In this document: positions 44,111 through 55,492 of the stretch, piece after piece
How the letters are laid out: each line of letters begins with the position of its first letter
Position numbering within the stretch: the first letter of the stretch is position 1
NCBI GenBank assembly: GCA_900095095.1
Contig: FMBT01000423.1
Span: 1-64,000 of the forward strand
Direction: 5' to 3'
Origin: Fragilariopsis cylindrus CCMP1102
Taxonomy: Eukaryota; Bacillariophyta; Bacillariophyceae; Bacillariales; Bacillariaceae
DNA: 64,000 nt
Notes under the pieces: generated by a model
Told to the model about the DNA's origin: nothing
Seen by the model: the letters and a program-made list of their open reading frames with translations, nothing else
Databases searched by the model: none
Made by a program: the position numbers and the translations under genes

Positions 44111-45615
44111 ACTGATGGAAGATCAAACACCGCTCCACGATCATGTCAAACGAGATAGCATGTACTGTAGTATTTAAATTTGGGATGCAACACTATACAA
44201 TACAAAGGGTCGCCACAATTGAAAAGATAATGATAGTAAACACTATTCACTTTTTCCTTAAATATTCAATGCTTAGCATTATAATATTATCATTCCTAGC
44301 AAAAAATTATACACCTGTATGTTTGAACACTAATGAGGATACCTAGGACCTAGTAGCATGTAGCATGTAGCATGTAGCATGTAGCATAGGGTGATCACTC
44401 TATAATTTGTTATATATCCACTCTAGTTATAATGGATGGAACAAACACGAAAACCATGCCATGCCATTGCATCAAATAATGATCATAGAGTATACAGATT
44501 AAATTTGTTCATCACTACCCCCCCCCCCCCTACACACACACACACACACACACATCCTTCCAAGCCACTCATAGATGGCACATAGTGTAGCATTGCTTTG
44601 CTATTATTTCACATGCCAGTGGGCAGTGTGATGTAGTTTGACTGTTTGTTGTTGTGGCATGGGCAATTCTTGTGCAAAAAGCACAGGTTACAGGGGATTG
44701 TAGTTATGAAATGGCCTGTCCACACAATCAGAACACACCAATAGTACTTGGAACATTTGCTGTACCCCCTTTGGTATATATGATGAACTTCATGTAGTTA
44801 TTATGGGACAATTCATCTTTTTTGAGGCTGCAGTGGGTCCATAAGGACCCAAAGTGGGCATAAATTGCAAGCTACCAGGAGTCTCATGAGACTAAGGAAT
44901 ATATAAGGATATTTTATCTAACTTGTTAATAGTTAGTTTCATATGTTAACATCTGACATGGTGTCAAAGTTATTATTGATAATATTGCAAAATACATGGA
45001 TGAAGGGAATCAACAAGTTTTGATGACAAGACTTCTTGTTTCTATTGAGTCATGAACGAACATGAACGCTTAGTGAACAGCTGTAGATTACACGTGTAAA
45101 ATATAAAATTCGAAATTACGACTTTTTCTATAATTTCTTATTTTGCAAAAGTAAATTCCAGATTCCTATTAACCTTCGTTTCGTACTACCAGCAAGGCGG
45201 TGCACGATATGATTTTGCTTAACGGACAAAAATCATACGTTGGCGCGTTTAATTTTTTTGACACGTAGTGCGCAACACGAAAATACTATTACAATCTCAT
45301 TTTTGTAACAAAGCAATTTTCTGATAAACAAAACATCGCGCACCGAAGACATGAAGGTGATGTCACAACATTCCTTCTTTTGAAATTTTATTCTGAAATT
45401 TTTACAAAAATCTGCGTTTCGCATACCGTATGCGTTACAACACTGAACACAGTAAATCTAAGGACAACACCAGCATACTAGTACTAGAACCGGTACTATA
45501 GTATTCTCCTTTACGGCACACATTTCTTCCAACGCATGACTACTATGACAACATAAATAGTTGATACTGAAGGAAGAGAATTATCTGCAGCAAAGCAATT
45601 ATTACTATTCTTACT
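44111..45615. other. Intergenic with microsatellites and a possible retroelement end
   Basis: Contains (TAGCATG)n at 44353-44387, poly-C at 44518-44530 and (CA)n at 44535-44553. Around 44870-44960, TCATGAGACTAAGGAATATA.AAGG recalls the AGACTAAGGAATATA in the dispersed repeat (23035 and 49635) and could be a retroelement end. No gene is recognised. Confidence 0.45.
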
Positions 45616-47898
45616 ATGGTAGAACAATATTCTGCAATGCAGCGTGCAGCTTCATTATCTAAGGATGGAATATCCGTAAATCATTCAATGAATAGTAGAG
45701 GAACAAAGAACCACCAGAAAATGAAATCGTTACTCCAGAAAGTTGGGACTCACGGTGGCGGAAGAAAAGGCAAAACAAATGACGAACAACACGATTTGAA
45801 ACAGCAGCAGCAGCATATGCAGCAACAAGGACGAGATGATGAATATTATTATGATGAACTTCATTCGGTGTCACGTGGAGGAATTCGTACCGTTGAAGAT
45901 GGTGACGATGATACAAAGAGGAATATGCAAGTCGAGGAATCCTTATTCAATCCGTTAGGCTGGGTATATGCATTTAGTACTAGCAATGGTAACGAAAATG
46001 ACTATAGTGAAGAAAAAGATGAGAAAGAAGACCAACAAAAAGATGGGTACCAAGCGGATCAAGAAAGGGACCAAGATTCAACTATTATTGATGTTGAATT
46101 CGATGTTGAGGTCGATGATGATGATACCGCAGATAAGAACCGACCCAGACGAAAATGGATGAAAAGAATTGTCATGAGGAAGCGACCAACAATCTATCGA
46201 AAGAAAGACAAAAAGAAGGCACAAGAGAAAGAGACTACTGCTGCGACGTCTAATAGACTTGATGGAGACGAAGAAATGATGACAGAACAAGCACAACAAG
46301 CAAGTACACGTAATTTCGGATATGGATCTGCTGTATTCGAATATGCACTCTCTACTTTTGCTTTATCCCCGAAAAACGACAAAAATTTCCATTTACTGGA
46401 TGATAATAGTTCTCAATCAATTGCTTCAGGAAAAAGAGAAGCAACTGCACCACGTGAATTGCTCACACAAGAGAAGGACGTATCAAAGAAGTCGGGTGAG
46501 ATGATCGCATCTAAATCTTCGAAATTGATTGCATTGTCTGCTGGTGAATTTGTATCTCGATCATCAAGAGCCATATCGAAAACTACCAAGAAAGTATCTA
46601 AATCTTCTGCCGAATTAGCATCTCGATCATCAAGAGCCATATCGAAAACAACTAAGAAGGTGTCTAAATCTTCGGCCGAATTAGCATCTCGATCATCAAG
46701 AGCCATATCGAAAACAACCAAGAACGTATCTAAATCTTCGGCCGAATTAGCATCTCGATCGTCTCGATCATTAATCAAATCAGCTAAAGTAGCATCTAAA
46801 TCAGCCAAGAAAGCTTCGTTATCGTCAAATGAATTTGCATCACGATCATCACGGTCGTTAGTGAACTCAGTAAGGAAGGCATCAAAAACAACTGCTGTGG
46901 TTGCATCCAAATCAACGAAATCAATAAACGACAGTAAATACCCTGAAAGAACATCACACGTACTAACATCTACCGCTCTCAAATCTTCTAGGGCAATAGC
47001 TTTAGGGGCCAAGGAACTTACGAGATCATCTAGTAGAATTGCATCCAAATCGTCACGTGCTGTAGTAAAGTCCACAAAGCAGGCAACGATGGCATCTAAA
47101 GCATTAGCATCCAGCGTAAAAAGGATGATTGATGCTAATCAAAAGAAGGTAGCATCTAGGTTAGTCCTTGCGGTACACGAAATGATACAGCAATCACAAC
47201 AACGGTCGTCGGCACAATATAGAACACCAGGTCAACTATTACATTCCATCCACATGCTCATTCAAGAAACAGAACTGAAACTTGCTCGGAATCGTCGTTT
47301 GACTTGTAGAGAACGTCGTCAGAATTATCGTGAAACAAAAGCGATAGAATATGTTGGACTTATCAAGAATGGTAAGAACACCGACAACAACAATAGCCAA
47401 ATGCTTGAAAAAATGTCTGCTCTTGCCGTAGCTGAATCCATAACAGAAGCCGACTATTACAGCTCCGATGAGTTGGACGACGACGACGACGACGACGACG
47501 AATGGTCTTCAAGTTCCGACGACGACGATGACGAGGACGACGATGACGATGATCTATGTACAACAGATGACGATGACGATGATGACGAAGTGACTGTACT
47601 GCATGATATGGCACAGCACGACGACGACGAAGAGGACGGGGAAACCGATACCGATTGCGATGATCAGTGTACAACAGCTAGCGGATATAGCAGGTGCAGT
47701 ACTTCGATCTGTCACGATTCCATTTTCGATGATATTACGACTGATGGTGGTTCAATAACCGACCATGGTGAACTACTCAGTCCTAAGGATAAAGCTATTT
47801 TAATGGGAATCGAAAATGATCTCGCTGAATTGGAAGGCATGCACGAGAAAGAAGAACAGGGTTGGATGTATCGTACCTTCTTCCCCGATGCTAATTAG
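45616..47898 (+). CDS. Large protein with 11/22-residue helical repeats and acidic tail
   Basis: 760 residues, one exon. The first 290 residues are charged and low complexity with basic clusters. Residues 311-376 hold three near-identical 22-residue units (E(L/F)xSRSSRAISKTTKKVSKSSA), each made of two 11-residue blocks. Weaker 11-mers extend from about 300 to 510 (SRSSRSLIKSAK, KASKTTAVVASK). Such 11-mer Lys/Arg/Ser/Thr-rich amphipathic helices resemble the repeats of perilipin, synuclein and LEA proteins, which lie on membranes or lipid droplets. A helical domain (ASRLVLAVHEMIQQ and TPGQLLHSIHMLIQE) follows, then poly-Asp stretches and a C-terminus with LENDLAELEGMHEKEEQGW-like sequence. The function is inferred only. 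Confidence 0.75.
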   Translation: MVEQYSAMQRAASLSKDGISVNHSMNSRGTKNHQKMKSLLQKVGTHGGGRKGKTNDEQHDLKQQQQHMQQQGRDDEYYYDELHSVSRGGIRTVEDGDDDTKRNMQVEESLFNPLGWVYAFSTSNGNENDYSEEKDEKEDQQKDGYQADQERDQDSTIIDVEFDVEVDDDDTADKNRPRRKWMKRIVMRKRPTIYRKKDKKKAQEKETTAATSNRLDGDEEMMTEQAQQASTRNFGYGSAVFEYALSTFALSPKNDKNFHLLDDNSSQSIASGKREATAPRELLTQEKDVSKKSGEMIASKSSKLIALSAGEFVSRSSRAISKTTKKVSKSSAELASRSSRAISKTTKKVSKSSAELASRSSRAISKTTKNVSKSSAELASRSSRSLIKSAKVASKSAKKASLSSNEFASRSSRSLVNSVRKASKTTAVVASKSTKSINDSKYPERTSHVLTSTALKSSRAIALGAKELTRSSSRIASKSSRAVVKSTKQATMASKALASSVKRMIDANQKKVASRLVLAVHEMIQQSQQRSSAQYRTPGQLLHSIHMLIQETELKLARNRRLTCRERRQNYRETKAIEYVGLIKNGKNTDNNNSQMLEKMSALAVAESITEADYYSSDELDDDDDDDDEWSSSSDDDDDEDDDDDDLCTTDDDDDDDEVTVLHDMAQHDDDEEDGETDTDCDDQCTTASGYSRCSTSICHDSIFDDITTDGGSITDHGELLSPKDKAILMGIENDLAELEGMHEKEEQGWMYRTFFPDAN
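46546..46743 (+). repeat. Three 66-bp in-frame tandem repeats
   Basis: Units 46546-46611, 46612-46677 and 46678-46743 differ by a few mostly silent changes and encode the 22-residue repeats. A fourth, diverged unit follows. The reverse strand is also open here, but only as a shadow of the repeats. Confidence 0.92.
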
Positions 47899-48270
47899 AT
47901 AACGACTAGACTAGACCCAATTCTTCAGCCAAGAATAGTGGGGGTATGATGAAAGCATTGAGGTGCTAGGCATCTTTGAGTGTGTGTGTGTATTTGTTTT
48001 CATAAAAATATATGATTCAGTAGTGATGGAAAAAGAAAAGAACAAGCAAGCAAGTATTTCCCTTATATTACACGAAATAACCTAATAAAGGAGGCATATA
48101 AACGTCTCTTAATATTAATTAATTACTAACAGTAGCATAACTTATTAGATTTTACTATAATATATCATAGTAGCTTCTACTTCTTCTAATACTACTTCTT
48201 CTTCTTCTTACCATAGTATACTACTGTAGTAGCTTTTCAAAGAGATAAAAGAAAAACTATGGGGAAGACC
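47899..48270. other. Intergenic, nothing recognised
   Basis: 3' region of the repeat-protein gene, with a (CTT/TTC)n stretch near 48180-48210. No gene is seen. Confidence 0.5.
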
Positions 48271-49985
48271 TGTGACATCCCAAATATATGCAGGGTTACC
48301 TTAAGCAATGATATAATCCAAAACCTTTATGAATTAGGTTGATGCCTAGCTATTTTATTTGGGACTCAGCATATATGGTATGGGCGTGGTAGCATCTCAA
48401 ATATTTTTGCAACTTGTACATTTTGGGCCATTTTATGTCTATTCTATTGTTCCTCGCCCCGCTACACCACCAATATGGCAAATTTTCCAAGCATTGTTGG
48501 TGTATTTTGACCATATGCATATATGGAAGGTATCTGGGTGTTCAAACCATGGTCCAATTCTTTTTTTTGATGTTTTGGCAGCCTATTTCTGAATGGTACT
48601 TTTGGGCATGGAAATATGACATGTTGGCCAAAATGCAATGTTTGTGTTCTAGAGGCAAGAATAAGGTATATATGAGGGACCATGACCCTTGGTACATTCC
48701 CTATGGGTATGAGATGGATGACTGGGTGGTATGTTGGTGCACCATGCTGGTTCTGGAACCTAAGGAAAAGTTATCCATCTTATTCTTCACCTAAGGAGAA
48801 GTTATTCAAAGTTGTTTAACATAACATTATAACAACCAAACTCCACTGGAGAATTTGTGAGATAAAAATGATACCAATCAGAATTACTTTAGTCAAGTGA
48901 TAATGAACCACCAGGGATGGTAGGAGGGAAGCACATTCAATCTGTCTAGTACTGATAAACCATTGTGTTTCATACCATCCGACACCTGAATCTCTTGTTC
49001 ACCTAGTTGTTTTTGTGCCTACCACAACAGCAAAACAAATTTTATTCCGCAACAACATGAAGAAGAAAGTTGTAGGAAGCAAACACAATGATCTAGCACA
49101 CTATGTTAATGTTTGTGCACCCAAATATTTGGTGCTATCCTCTGGAACCCTTTCAAATGAGATATTTTGTGGTTCATTTTGAACAAAAATCTAGTTATTT
49201 GTGTGCCTACCACATTAGCAAAACAAATTTTATTCCGCAACAACATGAACAAAAAAGTTATAGGAGGCAGGCTAACACAATGTTCTAGTACACTATGCGG
49301 ATGCTAGTGCACCCGGCCTATTTGGTGCTGTCATCTGCAACACTTTCAAATGAGATATTTTGTGGTTCATTTTGATCAAAAATCTAGTTATTTGTGTGCC
49401 TACCACATTAGCAAAACGAATTTTATTCTGCAACCACATTGACACAAAACTTATAGGAGGCAAACACAATGTTCTAGTACACTGGACAGATGCTAGTGCA
49501 CCCAACCCAGAAGGTTTTGTCCGTTGCAACACTTTCAAATGAGATATTTTGTGGTGTGTACACATACATTTTAAATCCCTAAAATGTGTGCTGTGTGTGA
49601 GGCTACATTGTGAGATACCAGTAGGCTTAGAAGACTAAGGAATATAACAGTTCTCCATCCAATAGGTCAATTGTAAACATCCTAGTTTAATTTTCCAAAA
49701 AAATGACTGTTTAGGTGTATATACTTGATGCTAAAGTTGTTATTATATACTACACTAAAAAATACCACTTAAAATTTTGGGCATGATTTAGTTTTTATAT
49801 TGAGAATTCATTTTTGTCTATTTGTCCCAAATATACCAATTCATTTTATTTTCGGGGCCCCCTCTATGCTAATTTTGGGGATTGTTAATTATAATCAGTT
49901 ACACTTTTAGGGATTTGAAAAATAGTTATTTAAAAACACTAGTTCTCAGGAAAACCCCCAAATAGAAAAGTTAATGTGTGTTGCC
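48271..49985. repeat. Copy B of the 1.7 kb dispersed repeat
   Basis: Colinear with 21678-23375 in the same orientation, including the internal ~190-bp tandem array. It starts TGTGACATCCCAAATATATG and ends near AAGTTAATGTGTGTTGCC. No RT-like ORF lies next to this copy, so the repeat can occur alone, as a solo LTR or a truncated element would. Differences between copies are substitutions and small indels. Confidence 0.85.
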
Positions 49986-50594
49986 TGTAAGCAACAATAC
50001 GGTAAAGAAGTTGGAAAGTGAGGACGACTTGGAAACGAGGGAGGAATTACACAATATGTCTTCCCCCTCCCCCCCGATAAATGTGGTTACAAATGAAACC
50101 ACGTTTGAAAAAATGAGGTTGATTTTAGTCGAATGAGTCGAATATAATGATTTAATTCAAGCGATCAATCGAATGAAGAATGAATGAATAAATCGAATAA
50201 CCCCTCTTTTCTTTTTCCCCTTTTTACTTTCGTGATTTAAAATCAGTCACGGCGAAACTCTAGGGCCTATATTTTTCACCTGATAGTACAGTAACTAACC
50301 CTCGACAAAAAGACCTATCGTTTGATCGTGTACAGATCGTGATCATTGTCGATGGAAATATATATCTAAATTTTTTGTTGTTGGTTGTGATGTATTTGCG
50401 CTTGTCTGCCTATTATTTTCGCATAGACTGTACTGTACTGTGTACATGTACGATTAGCACCGGTTACCTATTGCAAACACAAAAAGACAAGGAAAGCATT
50501 ACTTCGTAAAAGCTATTTACATTCAAAAGTAGAACTGTAGAAGGAAGGAGGCATTCATCAGAAGAAGTAATAATAGCAGTAATAGTGATATATA
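49986..50594. other. Intergenic, nothing recognised
   Basis: Holds a poly-C-rich stretch near 50062-50075 and the probable promoter of the small secreted gene at 50595. Confidence 0.45.
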
Positions 50595-50982
50595 ATGAAG
50601 TTATCATTTACGGTAGTAGGAACGGCGGCAGCGACACTTTTCGTTATAAGTTTGAGTAACGTTGTACAAGTCGTACAAGCAACGGATGGTGTTGCCACTG
50701 ATATTGATATTATTGGTACTCCTTATTCGGAGGATAGTATAGATTTAAAATTAAAATGTCAAAGTATGAACAACGATTCAATTGTATACAAGAAATTGGT
50801 TGTGGATGGAGAGCTAAAAAAGTAAATGTTCTCTGCAAAAAGTCAGGAACAATATAGTGCCAGTAAACGTCTTAATACAAAACCAAGTAAATGTCGTAAT
50901 CAGGGTGGTGTATGGAAAAAAAATCCAGCTGATTTAACTGGTCCAGGACGGTGTGAATCACCATGGAAATTTTTACATTAAT
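50595..50982 (+). pseudogene. Small secreted Cys-rich protein, reading frame unclear
   Basis: An ATG at 50595 begins a good signal peptide (TVVGTAAATLFVISLSNVV) and 76 codons before a TAA at 50823. A frame two bases along (from 50756) gives a more protein-like CIQEIGCGWRAKKVNVLCKK. After 50856 the original frame is open again to 50982 and reads SKCRNQGGVWKKNPADL, ending RCESPWKFLH. Either two compensating frameshifts have hit a six-Cys secreted protein, or a very short (36-bp) GT-AG intron at 50822-50857 joins the first and last parts in frame. The Cys spacing only loosely recalls the ShK-like module elsewhere in the window. The function is unknown. Confidence 0.5.
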
Positions 50983-51126
50983 TGATTATAAAGAAGAAAA
51001 GAAGAAGAAATGATGATGATGGCAAATTTTCAAATGCTGCTATAGCTTTTGGTGCTGCTGCGGTGCTGCTGGTGAAACGACTATCATTCGTAATCCTGTT
51101 GTTCCTGTTAGTGTGATCGTCAATTA

Positions 51127-51412
51127 ATGGAAAGTTTAGTTGGTTTAAATGCTGATGATGCAAGACAAAATTTATACTAATTTTATTAAATTTGATCCAA
51201 TCACAAATGAAAAAAGAAGATTTAATATCTATGTTTGTGATAATAATCCTAATATTGTATTATCAGAAACTACTACTATCGAAATTAACAACAACAAACG
51301 TCAACAACGTTCCAATAATAATTGTACTGCCAAAGCACATCGTAATAATCGTATTCGTTTATTTGTAAATACTAATACTAATACCGTAACACGTATTCCT
51401 GGTATTGGATAA
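51127..51412 (+). pseudogene. Potato inhibitor I (I13)-like fragment, frameshifted
   Basis: One frame from 51127 reads MESLVGLNADDARQNLY and stops; another (from 51149) continues FNIYVCDNNPNIVLSE and ends NNRIRLFVNTNTN and RIPGIG at 51412. Potato inhibitor I family members begin xELVGxxxxxAxxxI and end RVRVFVDxxGxVVxxPRIG around an exposed protease-binding loop, so both ends fit. The loop region is expanded with Asn-rich sequence and the frame changes between the halves, so the copy is probably dead or mis-sequenced. DNA just upstream has a stretch ETTIIRNPVVPVSV in a third frame, which may belong to the same gene. Confidence 0.5.
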
Positions 51413-52359
51413 AACAGATTAACATAAAATAAGCTCGGTATTTACAGCGAGTACAGTATGTACAGCGTTATGTACAATAAGACGAATCAAAGACGTATGT
51501 ACGTACTCTACTCTACTGTACTGTACTGTACTGTAGGCCTACATGCATGCATGCATGTATGCGTTTTAAAATTTACGTTTACGTCTACATTTACATTTAG
51601 ATTTACATATTATACAGAAGACAAAACATTTACATTTATATTTACATATTTACATATTATGCATCACGAAGGGGAAGGACGGACGAACGAGGCGAGAGTG
51701 AGAGTGAGAAGAAAAGTTGATACTCTAGTCTAGTCTGGTCTAGCTACTGTAGTATCAACTTTTTACAGAATCAAATTCATTTTTTCGTTTCGGTCGATAT
51801 GTTTGTATTCCATTATCTTCCCATTCTTTTAAACTTATATCTATCTACATTTAGACTTTAAATATAGTAGCAATAAGAGATTGATTGACTTGACTTGACT
51901 TGAATCGAATCGAATCATAGTAATTTACAATACATAGTAGTAGAATACTGACATACTATATATAAATTGTTATTAAAGCTGCCGCTTTGCTCCTCAACGT
52001 CTTAAAAGACAGAGAGTCAGCAGTCGACCGCCTCTAGCTCTAGTACCGTTATTGCTGTTGTCATGATTTGATTTGATTCGATTTGTAGGGGGAGAGGGAT
52101 AATTATGTTCCCCCTTTCCCGTGCAATTGTATATCCCTTAAATAGGAATTCATAGTGCGCCTTCAAGGACCTTTACGATGTACATACCACTACATAATAA
52201 ATGAGTTAAGCTCAATACTAGGACTTAGGACTAACGACTTGATAGAAAAGTGATGCATACTGAATGAGGAGATGGATTATGTCTTTGTTTTGGGGTCTAA
52301 GAACTATTTTTGGATGATTTTCGATCCATTCAAAATTTTAGGGCAAATTCGCGCAAATG
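51413..52359. other. Intergenic with short simple repeats
   Basis: (CTGTA)n near 51512-51533, (CATG)n near 51542-51558 and TTTACATTTA-type repeats at 51577-51660. No gene is recognised. Confidence 0.5.
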
Positions 52360-52605
52360 GAAAATAATTGCATCATCATGATAATGGAAATGTATTGAAT
52401 CGAACCTCCATGGATATCGATCTATTTAACAAAGTCTTACCAGACGAAATATAGATATTTGTACTCTTAACGCAAACAAAAAGTTTGGGTTGAATTTGGT
52501 CATTTGGGGAAAATTCTATGAGGTCATATATGACTGGCAGGCAAATTTCGAATCGCCAGGAATAGGTGCATAAGAGAGGAAGATTAAAGATTGAATAATA
52601 GAGAA
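52360..52605. repeat. Copy B of the dispersed ~245-bp coding-like repeat
   Basis: Partner of 27248-27492. It is readable as NRTSMDIDLFNKVLPDEI before a stop. Divergence is moderate and includes indels. Confidence 0.7.
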
Positions 52606-54240
52606 ATAGATAAACTAGTAGTACAGTTGTCTCTATTAGTGTTATATTCGTTAATGCGATAATTTTTTCTGGTTATTGGTAAATTAAGAGAGCACCCATT
52701 ATCAACGGGCATATTGGACGTGTTTTTTCGAAAAATCCGATAGTTCGTCTCTTTTTTTAGAAGAGAGGTTAATGGGTGTGTATTCGATCGAAAACAGCTT
52801 TTTCCATGATGAAGCGATTATGAAAGGCGTCTGCAGGGTGCTTTATATGTCTTTAATAAAGAGAATGAACGTGTTCGGGTGTCTTTCCGATACGGTTAAG
52901 ACGTCCAATGGCATTGATTCCGATGGATGAAATGGAAAGAGCTTGAAGGCAGAGCGCATAGTATTTTCTATCTCGTTACATAGCCGTTTTTTCTTCAAAT
53001 CATTTTAAATTTCTTCTCACTCATGCAATGTACGTGATAAGTTTACGTGAACTCATTGACAATATTAAACTCCTCTTTTGTTTTATCTTTGGATTGAAGT
53101 CAACAATAGATTGGCGTCAAAAATAACCGATGTTGTTAATTTGCTTGTATGGATCATTGCTAACAATCATTCCTTCATTCTATAAAATTATCACTATCCT
53201 TGTTGTATATAGCATGGAAATAGAGAAAAAAAGCATGCGGATATGTTTGTTTGTTTCTATGTGCTTGTTCTAAAAAGAAGGTAACCGATATTCTGTAGAA
53301 CCATCCCTCATACTGCAAAGTTGCCGTTCCTGCCAATGCTGGTGCTGGTACTGGTGCTGGTGCTGACGCATTTTCGTTAGTAATTCATCCGTTAAGTTGG
53401 ATGAGTAACTTCAGAATTCCATCATATTATCAAGTAAAGTAGGTCAGGGAGGCTCGACACGTGTGCATACATTATAACTACGTACGAAAATCTATCCTTA
53501 TCGTCGTTGACGTCGTTATCGTTATCATTATCGTCATCGAATGAAGTATTGTTTGAACGAATGAATGAATCGTATGGATCCAATAATGGGTCGTACCAAT
53601 CAATCAATCTATGCATCCATCGTACCAGATGGAGATATTATTTGATGGGCATATATGGAGGAGAGAAAGAATGGACGGAAGGCGTATCGTCTTGGAGAGA
53701 AAAGAAAACCGAAAAGATGGTCAACGAGAGAGAAAAGAAGAAAATGCAGATGGTTAGAAGACTTACTAATACTACTAATCAGAAGGCGAAATAATGCAGT
53801 TGGTTAATGTACTTACTGTATTATTTTCGTGCTGACTGCGATAGATCAATACGGTAGTTTTTATCTAAATGGATGACTCGATTCGGAGTTGTATGGTACA
53901 GTATGTGGAGTTCCTACATTCTTCTGCCATGTGATGAGACAGAAACAAAATCGGTGTTACTAATCCGATCGTAGCGCTAGAAAACGCACTCATTGTTAAA
54001 TAAAGATCAGATGATGATCTGATTCATTCATTCCAGCCAAGCTGGAATTAATTTTGTTGACGATGAAACATTAAACGTTGTTATTTCTTCGCAAGATTGT
54101 ATTATTAGTTAATAAATCTGACATCAAATCAACAGAATGTCAGCTGTTAATGTGATCCTTTGATGTTCGTGAAATGCTTCGCGTTCGTGCGCCGGAATTA
54201 ATTGGCGTTGACGGTGAAAAATTGAGGCAGAGCATTCTTC
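52606..54240. other. Intergenic, nothing recognised
   Basis: AT-rich with many stops. An older, more degenerate relative of the 54.25-54.6 kb repeat begins near 53880 (GACTCGATTCGGAGTT). Confidence 0.4.
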
Positions 54241-54252
54241 GTTTTTATCTAC

Positions 54253-54605
54253 TAGGTGGACTCGGAGTTATTGTAGTATAGTAGTGTTAGCCAGCGTATT
54301 TCTGAGATGGTGGCAAGACGATGAATGATTCATTCGAGTCTTGCTGGAACAATCGTTACAATAACCGGGATTGGTTGACGATGAATATCATCATGAGATG
54401 GCTGTTACTTTGTTCTTTAGATTAATTTAATAGAATCGGAGTTATTGTAGTAGTGTGAGAAGTATTTCTGAGATGGTGGAAAGACAATGATGATTCATTC
54501 GAGTCTTGCTGGAACAATCGTACAATGTCCGGATTGATTGACGATGAATAATATGATGAGGATGGCTGTTAATTTGTTCTTCAGATTAAATCAGCAATAA
54601 AAAGT
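54253..54605. repeat. Tandem duplication of a ~170-bp unit
   Basis: Units at about 54262-54432 and 54433-54600 share CGGAGTTATTGTAGTA, GTATTTCTGAGATGGTGG, TTCATTCGAGTCTTGCTGGA and GATTGACGATGAAT-type sequence. A third, degraded unit lies at about 53880-54240. Confidence 0.85.
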
Positions 54606-55492
54606 CTGACATCACAAATCAAAGTGTCAGGCTATATTTTCGTTGGTACATTTTATAAGAAGAATGAAATTATCATTATAATTTTTCGATAATTATTATT
54701 TATTTGACGACGCGTTTTTATAATAACCGGTACTGGAATTGAAGAAATCATGGCGCTACTAACTAGGGAATATTGCAATCACAGTTTGTTTATTTCGCGA
54801 GTACAATTGTTATTTTCATCCATAGTAATGAGCAATGTCGTCACCATTGTATGCGCGACTAAATCTCATGACACGCATTCATTGTAGGCGCATCTTCGTT
54901 GTACATATTCTTCTTTAATTGGTATTCGGGTCCAAAGACCTGACACAGATAAGTCAAACTCATGTTCTTTGACCAGATGTTTTTCTGTGTAAAACATAAA
55001 GAAAAGCAAAGAATAGGGGCTATGATGATTGTCACGGAAAGATGTGTTCAACACTCAACACGCCCGTTTTGCATCGTAAGAGCTTACCGTACCAGTACTG
55101 TATTTTCTACACGATCGGAAGCTCTCTAATAATTTGCGCGCTGTACTGTGCACTGTGAGTGAGTGAGACAATGAGTCGTTCACTATTCTTCACGTTGGAT
55201 GAGAGAAAAGCAGAAGGTTATTCTTCAAATACTCCGTAATAATACTTGAAATTGTTTACATCATCTTATCTTCTTTGCTTCCTTTATGCACTCATTCATA
55301 AAATCAAAACAATAAAAAATATAACATCCAAGAAAGTAATCACACAACTAGCACACAATATAGTACTCTTAACACTTAGCAAGTAGCAATGACTCCTAAT
55401 ATTAACTCCTTCTCAACAATCGGTAACAACAGCAACTTTACCGGAATTAGTGCTCACATAAATAAATTAAATTTCACAACGAAGACAATAGC
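54606..55492. other. Intergenic, promoter side of the ankyrin gene
   Basis: No gene is recognised. The A-rich stretch from 55300 to 55492 is probably 5' UTR of the ankyrin gene. Confidence 0.45.

Noticed and set aside
46413-47075. 220-codon minus-strand frame
   Set aside because: Shadow of the 66-bp repeats of the plus-strand 760-residue gene, which has the longer and better-supported frame.
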